Positions 1 to 13,249 of a stretch of 64,000 nt of DNA are shown here, piece after piece; the first letter of the stretch is position 1, and the number at the start of each line of letters is the position of its first letter. The stretch is from Symsagittifera roscoffensis (lineage: Eukaryota > Xenacoelomorpha > Acoela > Convolutidae). Below the pieces are notes generated by a model. That model was not told where the DNA came from. It saw only the letters and a program-made list of their open reading frames with translations, and did no database searches. Location of the stretch: NCBI RefSeq assembly GCF_963678635.1, contig NC_087064.1, positions 48,779,346 through 48,843,345 on the forward strand. The letters are read 5' to 3'. Made by a program: the position numbers and the translations under genes.

Positions 1-2639
1 TCGATGGAGCTATTTTGAAATTTTGCGTTTTTGTCTACCGAAAATTAACTGTCTGCAAAAAATATTATTTTTCTCACGCAGTTTGTCTGCAAACAATTTT
101 AATCTCTCTCACTTTTGTCTATTTTCTCACAATTGCAGTTTACAAAATCAACTAATTTCGTTTTAAGTGCCTCTGTCTAATTTGCTTATCGTCTAATTTC
201 TCAACCCCCACAAAATTATTTTTCAAATGTAATTATGAATTGTTTTGCAGTTACATTTTTCACTAAGAAATTTTGAAAAAGAATTGATTGACATAAAAAA
301 CTCCTAGCATAAATACTCCGACAATTTTACGAAAGACGTAAAAAATTCAACCCAAGCGTAAAATTTCAATCATTTTCTTCAAAAGATGGAACAACAAAAT
401 TGGCCATATCAGGGCGAAACCGTGATAGTTCCGAAATCCATCTGTCGTCGATCACAAGCTTTTCAAAGGATGAGAAATTTGGAATTTATTTGTTTTCGGG
501 TCTAGGACAATCCATGGTGCATGGTGCTTGCCTCAATTTAAATTGGATTGATGTACTTTTCTGCTTACGCTTCACTGGACAAAATATATTGGCTATCCAA
601 TTTGATTTGCAGGCGTCAAAGTAGCCACAGTTTCAAACTATTACAAAATTTGCTAAAAATTATTACACGTGAAATACATTTTTTAGCCTTCTATGTCACA
701 ATATCTTTCAAGTTGCATAGATAATTTTAAACGGGTCTGGAGAAAAAATACCGGAGCTCAAATATTTCTTCTTTTTTTTGAAAGTCTATAGGAACGAAAA
801 AAAGTATAAAAATTGACAAGACTACTCGTATATCCTGACAAAGCCCTGAAGGTTCTGAATGCCTCTTAATTGGTCTCGAATAGCTTATAATGCATATTCC
901 TCATTTTCTTCGAGAGCCGGAACAAAACCCAAAAAGCAAAGTGTTTTAGTCAGATTTGAATTATTTTTTTGCTTAGAGGTAGTTTACGTTTCTGTATAAT
1001 ATATACTGAAAATTTTGATCAATTGAATCTTTTCGTTTTCAGTTACGAAATAAATTAGTTTCTTAGAGGCAATCTGATAATTTGACTGGTTCGTTCCAAG
1101 CTACAGCTATTAATATTCATGAGTCAACGCCCTAGTTGCTTTTCTTCAAATCATTTTACCGGCCGTGCCAACACTGAACTCTTAGCGAATCACACTTTTA
1201 TTAGCATAGTGTCTCAGGTGTCAATTCAGATAAAATGCAGCCAAAAAAATTTTAAATTTTTTAAGGAGCTCTATTGATACATTGCGAGGCCAAATGTTGC
1301 GCCTTATTAGAACACAGTTTAGCCTCGTGATGAACAAAGCTTTCTGCACTTTGGAATTTTGATCGTGCGAGACTAGCCACCTCTTTCGCTGAGCATGTAT
1401 ATTCTATTTACAGTTGACGTTAATGCGGGCTAGCATCCGCTGTTTTATATTTAATTATGGGCACAAAAAATAAGAGTTGTGGGGTGGGAGTGGGGATGGG
1501 GGGGGGGTTCATGAATTAAATTGAATTCAAGAAACCCAATATTCAATATTATCCTTTCTGGAAATTCAACCCGCTGTTGATGTTAAGTTCACGTTTCAAT
1601 CTGAGAGGGCTTCAAATTTGCATTCAAGTCATCAGGAGGCGGTATAATTAAATTTTTAACCTTAGTTATAAAAAAATTAGGCAGCTCTATCGAATTCCGT
1701 ACTGACGCGATGATCACGTAATTGAGGCAAATTACTATCCGATTCGTTCCATGGATTTAAATAATTGAAACCACATTTTTGAATTTGACAGGAATTTGCA
1801 CCAATTTAAAGGTATCTCTTGTGAGGTTGATGAAGTGCATTGAAGAAGGCTTGCTTCGGATTTGTTAGAGTAAATTGCGTATAGAATTCGGCTTAACATA
1901 GCTGAAAACTTGGAATAGAGTGAAATAGCTAGCCAATATTATATGGATGGTATTGAATTCAGCTGTGGTAATTGCTTGCACGGCCGGCAAAGCCTTCACT
2001 GCTAATAACTTTGAAATTAAAAACACGACAAATTCGATCAGCCCAAGTTACTATTAATTAGCGCTTCTAATAAAAGGGTCATGTTTCACCCCACCGAGTT
2101 TAGCGGCTTTATTGAAAATGAGTTGCTCGTCAAATTGCTTTTAATCATAGAAGAAAAAATTGCTCATATTAATAACTTTTCAGCAAACAAACGTCTTCTT
2201 TTTTCCAACTCAGATAACAATTTATTTAGAAAAAGTGCATTTTAATCAGTTTTGAGTGACTTGAAAAAAATCAAATTAAATTCAAGTTAAAATCATTTTC
2301 TCTGGTTGGTCTGTGAGGAGGTTGTACACTTGACACAAACAGTTTTATCCGCATGGAATAAGAGTAAAGTTTAGAAACTGGAAATCTGCTCATCAACAAA
2401 GCAAGGAAGCGCATGCTTTCTTATTGGGATTAGTAGGAGAAAACTCGGAATAATCACCCAATAATTAGAAAAATTTGGCAAAACTGATAAGTTTCAGAAC
2501 CCCATAGATCTAAAATAAAATGAACGATTTTTGGCTTTTAATAATTTCAAATTAAAGTGTTTTGAGAAGTATTGAGAAGCCGCTGAAAATTTTTATAGCG
2601 GTTTTCGATTGGAGAAAAAAAACTAGCTCAAGTATTCTT
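1..2639. other. AT-rich intergenic DNA, no gene seen
   Basis: No convincing coding region on either strand. Short worn pieces of dispersed families are visible. Positions 395-440 and 815-880 carry the 'cagggcgaaacc...gttccgaa' type motif of family A. Positions 1313-1334 match one end of the inverted-repeat family with core GGCCAAACTGTG. A G tract lies at 1483-1508. The rest is AT-rich with many A and T runs. Confidence 0.6.
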
Positions 2640-3210
2640 AAAATTGATAAAAGCTACAAACAGTAACAAGACTGCTCGTATCAGGGCGAAGCCTTGAATG
2701 TTCCAAATGCCTTTTAAAGTCTATGGAGCAGTAATAACATCAAAAACTTGAATGTAATAGAACAAAACAAAAAAATTTTCTAAAAAAACTTGAGATTTTT
2801 TGTAAAAACACCCCCCCACATGCCATATTAAATACAAAGAGATAAATTTTGCTCCCATTAACAAATCAACTATGGCATATAACCTTCCTTAAGGAACAAT
2901 TACTAAGAAGGATTAAATATCGCTTAAGGATTAATAGCGTAAATTATATCGCGCGTTAATTGTCCCAAATTGGCCAAACTGACCAAAATGGCAATCTTTA
3001 AACCCCCATAGCTGTACAAAAATCGTGACAGGTAAATTTTTTTTTCAAATTTGAGCTCAGGACAACAATAGCTTTCGAATGATGTAAAAAAAATTTGTCA
3101 AAAATGGCTAGTTAAAAAGTCGAAAGTTGTCTGAAGAAAAACACCATCCCGAGTACAAATATTCCGTTACTTTGTTACGAAAGTCGGAACAAAAAAGAAT
3201 CCGCCAGCAG
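2640..3210 (+). repeat. dispersed repeat family A, copy 1
   Basis: Contains, in order, a 'ctgctcgtatcagggcgaag' motif, a 'cgcgttaattgtcccaaattgg' type motif, 'aaacccccata', 'acaacaatagctttcg', 'ttaaaaagtcgaaa' and 'tctgaagaaaaa'. The same ordered motifs recur at 17,840-18,110, 39,540-39,850 and 42,010-42,540 on the plus strand, and at 38,930-39,190 inverted. It has no open reading frame. Class unknown; ends not defined. Confidence 0.55.
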
Positions 3211-5459
3211 CAATCCGGCTTCCAAAGTTTTGTCAACAAAAATGCTCGTATACAGGGCAAAGCTGGTATATCAGAGAAAAAAATTTTATCAATTAGCTTG
3301 CCAAAAAAGCATCTGTTTGCCAAAAAACGAAGCAGGTTTGATTAAAAAGGAGTTTTTCATTGAGCTTAAAGAGTTCGGTAAAACTGCTCATAAGTTAAAA
3401 GAGTTAAAAATTCTAGAACAATATATGCACTTACAACAAAAATCATATTTGATTTTTTGTTAAATTTATGACTTATTAAACTTAAGACATATTTTTTTGA
3501 ACTCAATTTTTTTAGCGTAGAAACTTCAATAAAAATTATTTTTTCATTTGACGATCATTACTTGGTCGCTCTATTTGCTCAAAATTGAACTAACACAAAA
3601 ATTTATTAACCTTGAGAAAAACATAAATTTAAAATATTTTTCGCAACTTTGTTCGAATCACGACTGAAAAAGTTTAAATTTCACTTTTAAAACAATCAGC
3701 TCATTCCAATGATTATTTGTTGTACATGATTTTGCGTAAAAAACAAAAGAAAAAGAAAAAAACTAAAATACACCCGAATACAAAATTCCTCCTCCTTTTC
3801 AATAAACGGAAGAATAACTGTAGTCCTTGTTTTCCATTTACTAGATGTATAATTGTGCTTTTTACACGCAAACTTTTTTGACGCTCTAGTTGGTTTAAAC
3901 GTGAAAAAAAAATTAAAATCAGGCATTTGAATTTGTTACTGTATATGCATCCGATTGTTCAAGCATACAACAAAAAACGAATCATCAGGCAAAACTTCAA
4001 AGAAAGGTTGCTAGAGCAAAGATCCGATTTTAGAAGAAAAGATCAAAAGTTTTAAGGATGAAATGTGACAAAAAATAATAGCTTTGACCAAAACTGAAAA
4101 AATTTGAACGTATCACAAAAGAACCAGGTTCCGGAGATCGTTTCATACGATTGAGTTTTAAAAGTTATCTCATTTTGAAAAAACGTTCTTTGACAAAGTA
4201 TGCGCACTACTCATCTTATTTATCAATAACTTCAGAAAAAAAATTTGAAACTTTCGGAATAGAAATGGTTGTGTAAAATTTTTCGAAGTAAATTCAAAAC
4301 GGTATTTAGAGAATTGAAAAAAACGCCATGCGAAAAAAAATTGAAAAAATTGTGAAAATTGAAAACTCATCAGGCATAAGTAAAGATGCTTTCATACATG
4401 GCTTGCGTATATCTGCAGTTTTTTTCTGGTACTCGATTTTAAATTTGAAAACAATACAAGAATCGTATCTCCAATTCATGAAAATATGAAGTTTGTCATG
4501 ATACTATGATCTAATTGTTCTTTAAGAAATTCATCTGAGTGACCATTTTGAATACAGCCTCAGCGCGTTTGTGATTAGCTATTGGATTTGTCTGGTAGTT
4601 TTCTATAACAAACTCTAAATTTGTTTGGCAAAAAAACAACAAAACTCTTGATTTATGAAGTCTTTGTCAATCGGATATTATAAAAATTCGGATAATGAGA
4701 AAAAACTTTCTCTGATTCATCTGGTTCTTGGATAAATTGTTTTTTTTTTCAAAACCAAAATTTGTGCATCAAACTTGTGTCCACCTTGGAGTGAATTTCC
4801 AAGAAACAAACATAATAGAACTTGTGTTCCAACTTGCGTGCAATTGACATTTTGGAGGTTGTTTTTTTACTTAAACAAATATTTGAAACGAGATGGCAGC
4901 GCTAGAAGCAACCCTGGAGTCTTCGTGTTTGCAAACAGGTGTTCTTGTTGTTTTTAATTCTGCTTTGACTTTGCGCAAATTGCTATTATAAAACTTTGAC
5001 GATTATATCTATCATGCTGAAAACAAAAAACGAACTACCTTTTTGAAAACAAATTTTTGATTTGAAATCAACCTTACGATTTCCTTACACGACTCCAAAA
5101 TCTTTTAATTACAATTCTGGCCGATAATCAAAAAGATTCTGCTACAAAACAAAATTTCACAAAAATTTGTAAATCTTAGCTTGTCCGGGCGTTTTGCGAT
5201 TTGAAAATCGCCAAGATTTGTAAGATTAGTCTAACTTTTCTGCAAACACAATTAATGTATTATCAATTACAGCTGCCCATTTCATTAACAAAAAAGTTGT
5301 TTTTTTAAATTTTGTCTTGTTTTCTTCTAGGATCACAAGTGGCCCTGCTGGTATTATTTTGGTCTTAATAAATTAGATGAAAATTTTTGATTGGTTTATT
5401 TTCAAAGTACTTCATTTCCAACATGCTTCTTGTTTCGTTAATTCCATTCTAAATAAAAA
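3211..5459. other. AT-rich intergenic DNA with a diverged repeat tail
   Basis: No gene recognised. Positions 3640-3850 resemble the tail segment found at 57,015-57,506 and 62,604-63,094. Shared motifs are 'ttgttcgaatcacga', a 'tagtacatgattttt' type motif and 'caaagttcctcc'. Remaining sequence is A/T-run rich. Confidence 0.45.
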
Positions 5460-5934
5460 AGTTTTCTGAGAGTTCAGTTGTAATCAGTGGAAACGTTGCA
5501 AAAATTATTTAACATATTTTTGTGTGACTCTATCTACGTGAAAAAACCCAGAAGTGCAAACACAGATAGCGGTAAAAAAAAAACTTTGTATCACGGCCTG
5601 CTGTGATCCTTTGATAGGATGAAGAAAGGTTGTTCCTTAAAAAAAGTGTTCATGTCTGAGATTAAATTCAGCAAAAGTTTCGAAAACCAAACTGCACAGT
5701 TTCAAAAAACAGCTGCTTAACTTGTTGTTTCCTGTTACAGTCCTTCTTTCTTTGTTTAGGATTCCACAAAAAAGTTTGCCTTGACACTCAATGGTTATAC
5801 TAATGTTATTAAAATTCAACTATTCACAGTTTCCACAAAAAAAATTAGAGCCTAATGCTTTGAGAAACTTTCATGAAGTAATCAAAAAATTACAAGACTT
5901 CATTATGTCTATGGATCTGTTCAAGTCATAATAG

Positions 5935-5972
5935 CTCAAGCCCTCGCCCTCGCGCTCACCCTCGCCCTCTAA
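5935..5972. repeat. short CCCTCGC-type simple repeat
   Basis: A run of about five imperfect CCCTCG / GCTCAC hexamers. It is strikingly GC-rich against the flanking DNA and lies just upstream of the 200-bp insertion. Confidence 0.7.
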
Positions 5973-6002
5973 AATTTCTCAAAAAAGGCCATACCAAGAA
6001 TT

Positions 6003-6202
6003 CGTGAGGCGACAATTCGTAACAAGCGTCCGTTCGTAACAGTCGATTGAGCGGGGAACACTAACTCACGCGCAGTATTCCTCTCGTGCCGGACGTAAGC
6101 ACAGCAGACCGAAGTGCAGCCAGCGTATTCTACTTGCCAATGCCTTGTTACGAAGAGTCGCGTGTTACGAATTGTCGCCTGTTACGATTTGTCAACCTGC
6201 TC
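6003..6202. mobile_element. 200-bp CpG-rich insertion with 9-bp target duplication
   Basis: The 9-mer CCAAGAATT flanks the segment on both sides (5994-6002 and 6203-6211). The sister array unit at about 7830 reads 'acaagaattattttgaaag' without the insert, so this is a filled/empty pair. Near the left end is GGCGACAATTCGTAAC. The same 16-mer lies inverted near the right end (GTTACGAATTGTCGCC), with further GTTACGA-type words between. There is no coding capacity. A 9-bp duplication with subterminal inverted motifs suits a non-autonomous MULE-like element; if the true duplication is 8 bp, hAT-like is the alternative. Confidence 0.7.
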
Positions 6203-6980
6203 CCAAGAATTATTTTGAAAGAAATGATGGCTGGGACACATAGATTGAACGAGCAAAAAAGAACAACCAAAAAAAAAATCTGCAGACTCTATTAGGTTTG
6301 TAGGTAAAATTTTTATTGCTGGATTCAACCTCAAAAGAAAAGAAAACCTAATTTTGCTTAAATATTCAAAAACTGTTCAAAAAATATTTTAACGCTTAAA
6401 TTTGAACGCGTAATTTTTATACTAAAACTGGTCAAAAAGCAATATCAATTTACTATCAATTTATAAAACGCTACAGCAAAACTTTAATGTGATGGTTTTA
6501 TATTTTAGTGAACAAAAAACACTGATAGAAAAGTCATCATAGACTATTTTTGATTGCAAAGAAAACCTATGTTGCTTAAAATTTTTCTAATTTATTATGG
6601 TAGTTTTTATTTTTGCGAAAATGAGCGATGAAAAAATTGAAAAGATGGCAGCTCATTACATTGTCTGCAGTCTTTCATCTAAATTTGTATTCAGTTTTTG
6701 TCATTTTTATTTCGACCTTGAGGTAGGTGAAAGAATTTTCGTTCTTGGGATGGTTCTGCTCCGGACATTTGTAAAATTTTAAGCCAACAATTCTGACTTT
6801 TTTTCTCTGTTGTCATACCACTGATGATATGACCTTAAAAACAGAAAGACATTCAGCTGCGATAACTATTTTTTAAACTATTATACGTTGACAATTGCAA
6901 ATTTCGCCAATTTCTGAGCATTAGCATGGGCGAAACTTCCGAGTTTCTAATGAAGTGTAGATTCGATGGCAATTTAGTTC

Positions 6981-7210
6981 GTCTCATTACAAGACCAAAC
7001 TGTGCCTTTTGTGATTTGTAAAAATAGTTTGTATATTTTGCAACAGGCCAAAAAGAGAATTGATGCGGAATCGGCAATATTGCTACTTTTTCGAATTTGC
7101 TTTGTTTTTGCGGATTTCACGGACAAATAGTTGAAACACTGTATTGCGGAACGTATTTGAGTAATTATCTCAGGAACTTACAGATACAACATTGTGTGCC
7201 TATCCAGTGC
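6981..7210 (+). mobile_element. inverted-repeat family member (GGCCAAACTGTG type), short and worn
   Basis: Begins with a diverged 'tcattacaagaccaaactgtg' terminus and ends near 'gcctatccagtgc'. It shares the order of the longer copy at 8638-9200. No transposase. Confidence 0.45.
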
Positions 7211-7339
7211 AAATTTTGGTTCGTAATGCTCAGAATTATTTCCAGAACGAATTGAGGTTAGTAATTGATTCAAATAAAATGTATTTGGGTGCAAAATAAC
7301 CACTTGTGAAAAGAATTAAGTGTGGGAAAATGTTTTCTT

Positions 7340-10300
7340 CACAGTTTTTCATGATTTCAGTTCTAACCATGGAAAATTGCAAAAGTTGTGTAACATATTT
7401 TTGAGTGACACAATCCACGTGAAAACAAAAAACGGAAGAGGAAAGACAGACAGCGGGAAGGTTTTTTTTTATATCACGAGCTGCTGTGATCACTTTATAG
7501 GAAAAGAAGAACGTTGAGATTTCATTCGGCAAAACTTTCGAAAACCAAACTGCACCGTATCAAAAAACTGCTGCTTAACTTGTTGTTTCCAGCTACCGTC
7601 CCCCTTTCGCTGTTTAGGTTTCCGCAAAAAAAATGACTTGGTTTTCATTTGTCACACTACTGCATATTTAAATTCAGCTGTTCAAAGTTTCCACAAAAAT
7701 ATTAGTGCCTAATGATTTGTAAAGTCTTCATGAACTATTGAGAAAAACCGCAAAACGTCATTGGGTCTTTGAATCAGTTTAAACCGTAGAAATTCAAGAA
7801 TTTGCCGTCCAAAAAAATTATCAAAAAAGGGCAATACAAGAATTATTTTGAAAGGAACGATTAGTGGTACACATAGACTGAAAGAGCAAAAAAAGAGAAC
7901 ACAAGAAAGAAAAAATGTGATGATTCTATTAAGTTCTTAGTGAACATTTGTTTTAATGCATTTCAACTACAAAAAAGCAACATCAAATGCAAAAGGATCA
8001 AAGGTTCTGAATTTGCTTGAATGATCAAAATATGTTCGATAATTTATTGTCGCCTAAATTTGAATACCTAATTTTTACATAAGCTGGCCGAAAAAGGCAA
8101 AACATAAATTAAGACTATTTCATGAATTCACTCAATTAAAACTTCAATGTAGATGGTTCCATCTTTTAGTGAGCAAAATTCACTGATAAATTAGTCATCG
8201 AAGACTAGAATTGATTGCAAATAGTATCTGAGTTGCTCATAACTTTGGTGATTCGTAATGACAATGCTTATTTTTGCAAATTTGTTCGAATAAAAAATTG
8301 AGAAGATGACAGCTAATCAGATTGTCTGCAATCTTTTGTTTAAAGTTGTATTCGTTTTTAGTCATTCTTATTTCGACCTTCAAGGAAGGTGGAAGAAAAT
8401 TCGTTCTCGTGATGTTTTTTCTCCAAACAGTTGTTGAACTTTAAGCCAACAATTTTCCCTTTTTTTCTCAGTTCTCATACCGCTGATGATATGAAAATGA
8501 AAATAGAAAGACTTTCAACTGCAAAAGTTTGTTTAAATTATACGGTTTTGAAAGTTTTAAAATGTGCCGATTTCGGGGCATTAATACGCGAAAAGTTTCC
8601 GATTTTCTAATAAAGCGTCAATTAGACGGCGACTTAGTCCGGCTCATTACGAGGCCAAACTGTGCATTTTGTGAATTATAAGCGCATTCCGCAACATACA
8701 AAATCCAAAAATGAAGCGGAATTTGCAATATTGCTACTTTTTGATCTTTTTTGCTGTTTTGGACTCCACGGCCAAATAATTGAAACCTTAAAATGGTCAA
8801 AAACGCGCAAAAAACAGGCATTTGCGGAATACGGAACAGTTTGTGGAATCCAGAAACAAATAATAGTATACGTGTTTAGTAAAACTAAGCTGTCGTGGAA
8901 TCAGCAACTGTAAGTGAAAACCGCAAAGTGTCAGCGGATTCCGCATAAATTTGTGGAATCCACTTACATTTAAGGAATTTTCATACAACTTTGGAATTCG
9001 GAACAGATACTTATGTCTGCTCAATGAGGAATCCTCATCAAGGTTTTTGTGCCGACAAAACTTACGTTGCAGATAATTGTACCCGGAATCCAAGGAAATT
9101 TTGTAAATGGAATCCACTTACTTTTCAGAACGTGTTTAAAGACTTATCTCTGGAATCCAGGAACTTGAAATTTTTCGCCTATCCAGTGCTCATAATGCTC
9201 AGAATTATTTTCAAAAAGAAACGAGGTTAGTTAATCGATTCAAATACTATGTTAATTGGTGCAAAGTTAATCACTTGTAAAAGGAATTCAGTATAGGAAA
9301 TCTTAAAAAACTGAAAGTTTTTTTTACTTTATATTTGAAATAAATTTTTTTTTCGATAAAAACGATGTCAGACGCGTTTAATTCCTTCTAAACATCCAAG
9401 AATTCGTCCTGTTACAAGCATGTTGCTTTCTTGACTTTTCTGACTTCTATTGATAAATATGCTCTGGTCAAAAACACAAGCTTTGATTTTGCAGTTGACA
9501 TTTTTGGAAGGAAGGTTTAAACAACAGGTCTGAAATATTTCTATGCATTGAGCTTGAAATAAAAAAAGAATCAGCCGCAACTATTTTTAGTAGGAGATTT
9601 GGGGTTTGAAGATTTGGGGTTTGGCATAATTTTTTGTACTTAAATATTTTAACTAGAAGTGCAAGGGGCGAGTTAACCATGTTTTCAAAATATTTCAAGG
9701 TGCTTCAAACAAGTAAGCCGGTTTAGATAACGCTCAGAATAGCCACACGCTCAGAAATGTCTCGCTAATGATCAGAAATGTATCACTTTGTACTTCACAT
9801 AAAGTGTGGGCAGTTTTGGTTTTCCGAACTCCCTATGAGTTCTACCAAAAAATTCACGTTTTTTGGCGCAATCACTTTTCTCAAAAACGATTTGTATCGG
9901 CTCGAGTGGTGCTTTTGGGAAGTTTTGGGATTGAAGAATCAAAATTGGTTTTTATAATATATGACCAATTTTTCAATCTTTTTTTAGGAATAAAAAAATC
10001 ATCTTCAAATTTTATCCCGAGGGTAATGTCGACTATCCATCAACATATGCTATCAGAAATGTTGAAGTTTCTTTCAAGTGTACAAAAAATACTTCAAAAT
10101 TTTTGCGAGGCTGATCAGTTGTTTTGATGTTGCTTAGTGTTTTTGAAATCTATACCCTGGGTTACTTCTAAACGGTTGCGTATATGGTAAACTGAATAGA
10201 GGTTAAAGTGATTCAACAAATTTCAGATTTCGACCAAAACCCATGGTGCGTGCATGCATGCCTATTCTACTGTTGGAGTTTCTAATTATTTAGGAGTGAA

Positions 10301-10400
10301 TATTAAGACTTTGAGAACCTTTAGAATAACTCGGTAAAAGTAAGTGGTAAGATGATGGCAAAACTTGGTTGAGGGTTGTTGGTTTGTATATGGTTAGATC
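7340..10400. repeat. degenerate tandem array, unit M2 (B + C halves)
   Basis: The B half (7340-9300) aligns with M1. The C half (9350-10400) aligns with 11,240-12,175 and 12,180-13,120 through 'gatgtcagacgcgtt', 'gcaaggggcga.ttaacca', 'agataacgctcagaa' and 'catgcatgcc'. This is the fullest unit of the array. Apparent ORFs inside are short, not conserved between units, and judged non-coding. Confidence 0.6.
8638..9200 (+). mobile_element. inverted-repeat family member, longest copy
   Basis: The left terminus 'tcattacgaggccaaactg' at 8638 is followed by interior motifs (gcggaattt, ggaatccactta). Near 9130-9195 comes 'tctctggaatccagg...gcctatccagtgc', the reverse complement of the interior of the 161-bp copies near 49-59 kb. 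Those short copies therefore look like internal-deletion derivatives of this family. No coding region. Confidence 0.5.
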
Positions 10401-10424
10401 CTAATCTTCTTATTAGATATTTTA

Positions 10425-12175
10425 GAAAAAAGCACTCCAGGAATTGCTTTGAAAGGAATGATGGTAGGGACAAATCAATTGAATGATCAAAAAAATAGAG
10501 AACAACAAGAAAAATCTTCTGATTCTTTTGAAACTTGTAAATAAAATTTTGATTGCTGGATTTCATCACTAACAAATTATCTTCATTCGAAAAAGGAATA
10601 AAAATGCTAAGACTCCAAAAAGTTTTTCGATATATATTTTGGCGCTTAAATTTGAATAGATAATTTTTACATAAAAATGTTTCTTTAGATCAATTTATGA
10701 AATAATTTGAGTAAAGCTTCCTGGGAGATGGGTTCATCTTTTGAGAAACTTCCACGTAATTTAGATCATATACCCATTAATTGGAACAAACCTTCAATGA
10801 AGATGGTTTCATCTTTTGATGATTTTTAATTAAATGGTAAAATCAGCAATTTTTGAATTAATTTGAGCGAAACTTCAATGTAGATGGGTTCATCTTTTGA
10901 TGGGCAAAAGTAATAATAGATAAGTTAGTCATCATAGACTGAATTTGATTGCGAGCACAACACGGGTTGCTGAAAAGGTTGGCAATTTTTTGTAGTTGTT
11001 CTTGTTTTTCCAAATTTGTTTGATAAGAAAATTGAAAAGATGAAAGCTAACAAGATTGGCTTCAGTCTTTTAAATCAATTTGAATTCAACTTCAGTTGCT
11101 TTTGTATTAACCGTTTGGGATTGAAGACTCAAAATTGAAGTCTTTTCTCAAAAACAATCAGAGTTTTTCTCAATCAGAGTACCAATCTGATGTTACCAAT
11201 TTCTCGCCTATGTTACCAATAACAAGTTTGGCTATTTTCGGAGTCTAATTTTGCTCGCTAATTTTTTGTTAAATAAAGTTTTTTGCACTTAAATTATAAT
11301 AACGAGTAATGGAAGGGGCAAATTAACCTTGTTGAGAAAAAATAGCAAAGCGATTGAGGCGAGCAAACCAATTTAGAATTTAGATAGCGCTCGGAATTGT
11401 TTCATGCTCAAAAACGACCCGCTTATGATCAAAAATGAATCACTTTGTGTTTTACATAGAGTGTGAGCAATGCCGTATTTTTGTTCACTTGTTTCTTCAG
11501 ATTGTTTAATTCGACACAGACATTTGGGAATTTTTTGAAAAACTTTGAACCAAAAGACAACAGTCACGATTTTTTCGGCACACTCTCCTGTCTCTAAAAA
11601 ATGGGGTTTGTATTGGCTCCCGTGGTATTTTTTTAAGTTTCGGGATGGATGAATCAAAATTGGATGTTAAAACATTCTCGATATTTCAATCTAATTGTAA
11701 CAATTTAAGAATTCATCTTTTTTTCTGATAAAAGACTAGATCAAATACTTCAAATCTGTGCTGAAGAAAGTCAACAAAGATAACCGAATACAACAAGGAT
11801 AAACCTATCCAGCAACATATGGCTGAATTTGCTTTCAAGTTATACAAAAAAAAATTCAAAGATTTTTTGAGGCTTAATAGTTATTTTGGTGTTGGCAAGT
11901 AAGTATGAAATAACTTTAAAACAGTTGCTTATATGGTAAACTAATTGTCTGTTAAAGTGGTTCAACAAATGTCAGAGTTTGACCAAAAACCCATGTAGCG
12001 GGCATGCATGCCCATTGTTGAAGTGCTTGTTAATAAGTTATTCCGAATCTAGTAAGTAATTTAGTATAAGCATTAGATCATTATATCAACTACAATTGAA
12101 AATTTTAAATTATAAAGGTGAATACCTTTAGAACAACTCAGTATTAGTAGGCGGTTCGCAGATGGGATTTTTTTC
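10425..12175. repeat. degenerate tandem array, unit M3 (shortened)
   Basis: Positions 10,425-11,130 match the middle of the B half ('gaattgctttgaaaggaatgatgg', 'attgaaaagatgaaagctaa'). Positions 11,240-12,175 match the C half, including the 'gcatgcatgccc' end. Internal deletions relative to M2. Confidence 0.55.
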
Positions 12176-13120
12176 AATTTTTTGAAAAAATATACATCTT
12201 TTTTCTTTAAAAGCGATGTCAGACGCGTTAAACCCTTGTAGAAACATCCACAGGTTAGTCCTGTTTTTTTTTGCTTTCCTAATTTTCCTTTTTGTTGATA
12301 AATATGCTTGAGGTGATTTTTCCAATTGGGCAAATTTTGACGTTGCTGTTAAAAGTTTTGTCTGAAATTTATCCATAAGGTCTGAAATATATTATTACAG
12401 TGAGCTTAAATTCTAAAAAAATGTATCCGCAACTGTTTTTAGTAAAATTATTGAGGTTTTAATTGCCATTTAGAGCATTTGAGGATAGTCTTTTTTTTTA
12501 TTTATATAACGAGTAGTGCAAGGGGCGATTTAACCATATTTAGAAAATATATCGGGGTTATTGAGGCAGGTAAGCCGATTTAGATAACGCTCAGAAATGT
12601 CTCACGCTCAAAAATGTCCCGCTCATGGTCAGAAATTTATCAGTGTGTAATTTACCGAACTCCTCAAATCTTCTATAAAAATTTTATTGTCCAAAAAAGT
12701 CTGCACACAGACATTTTGGGAGCCCTTTCAAAAGTTCGAAACAAAATTCACGTTTTTTCGGCGTGCCTTCGTTTCCTAAAAATGGCTATTTGTATCGGCT
12801 GCAGTGGGGTTTTTGTCAATTGTTGTGATCGATGAATTGAAAACGAATTTATGAAACATTACCAATATTTCAATTTGATTTCAACAATTAAAAATTTCGG
12901 CACTTTTTTGATCAAAATATTGATCAACTACTTCAAACTTGAGCTCAAAAGATACAAAAATGATAACCGAAGGTAATATCGTTTATCATGCAACATTTGG
13001 CATCAGAATCGCTGAAATTTTTCAGTGATATAAAAAAAATTCAAAACTTTTTCGAGATTGAGCCGTTGTTTTTGTGTTGCTTATTGTTTTTGAAATCCTA
13101 CGCCTGGGTTAACTTTATAC
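12176..13120. repeat. degenerate tandem array, unit M4 (C half only)
   Basis: Starts near 'gcgatgtcagacgcgttaaa' and ends near 'cgcctgggttaac', collinear with 9350-10,170. It closes the 5.46-13.12 kb array. Confidence 0.55.
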
Positions 13121-13249
13121 GGTTCAATCGATTTTTTCTTATATGCAGAGCTACTACATCTTCCTAGTTATAGCCCAAAACGACTGTTTTTATTTTAAAA
13201 AAAAAATAATTTTTTTTTTCATTTTAGCGTCCTAACGTAATAACTTAAC

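Larger units (their letters stand above)
5460..7310. repeat. degenerate tandem array, unit M1 (B half)
   Basis: Collinear with 7340-9300 over nearly its whole length, at perhaps 65-75% identity by eye. Shared landmarks are 'aacatatttttg.gtgac', 'ctgctgtgatc', 'cgaaaaccaaactgca', 'gctgcttaacttgttgtttcc', 'agaattattttgaaag' and 'gcctatccagtgc'. It contains a 200-bp insertion (6003-6202) that is absent from the sister unit. No open reading frame survives. Confidence 0.65.

Noticed and set aside
9768-10127. 119-codon plus-strand frame
   Set aside because: Lies in the degenerate tandem array and is not open in the sister units.
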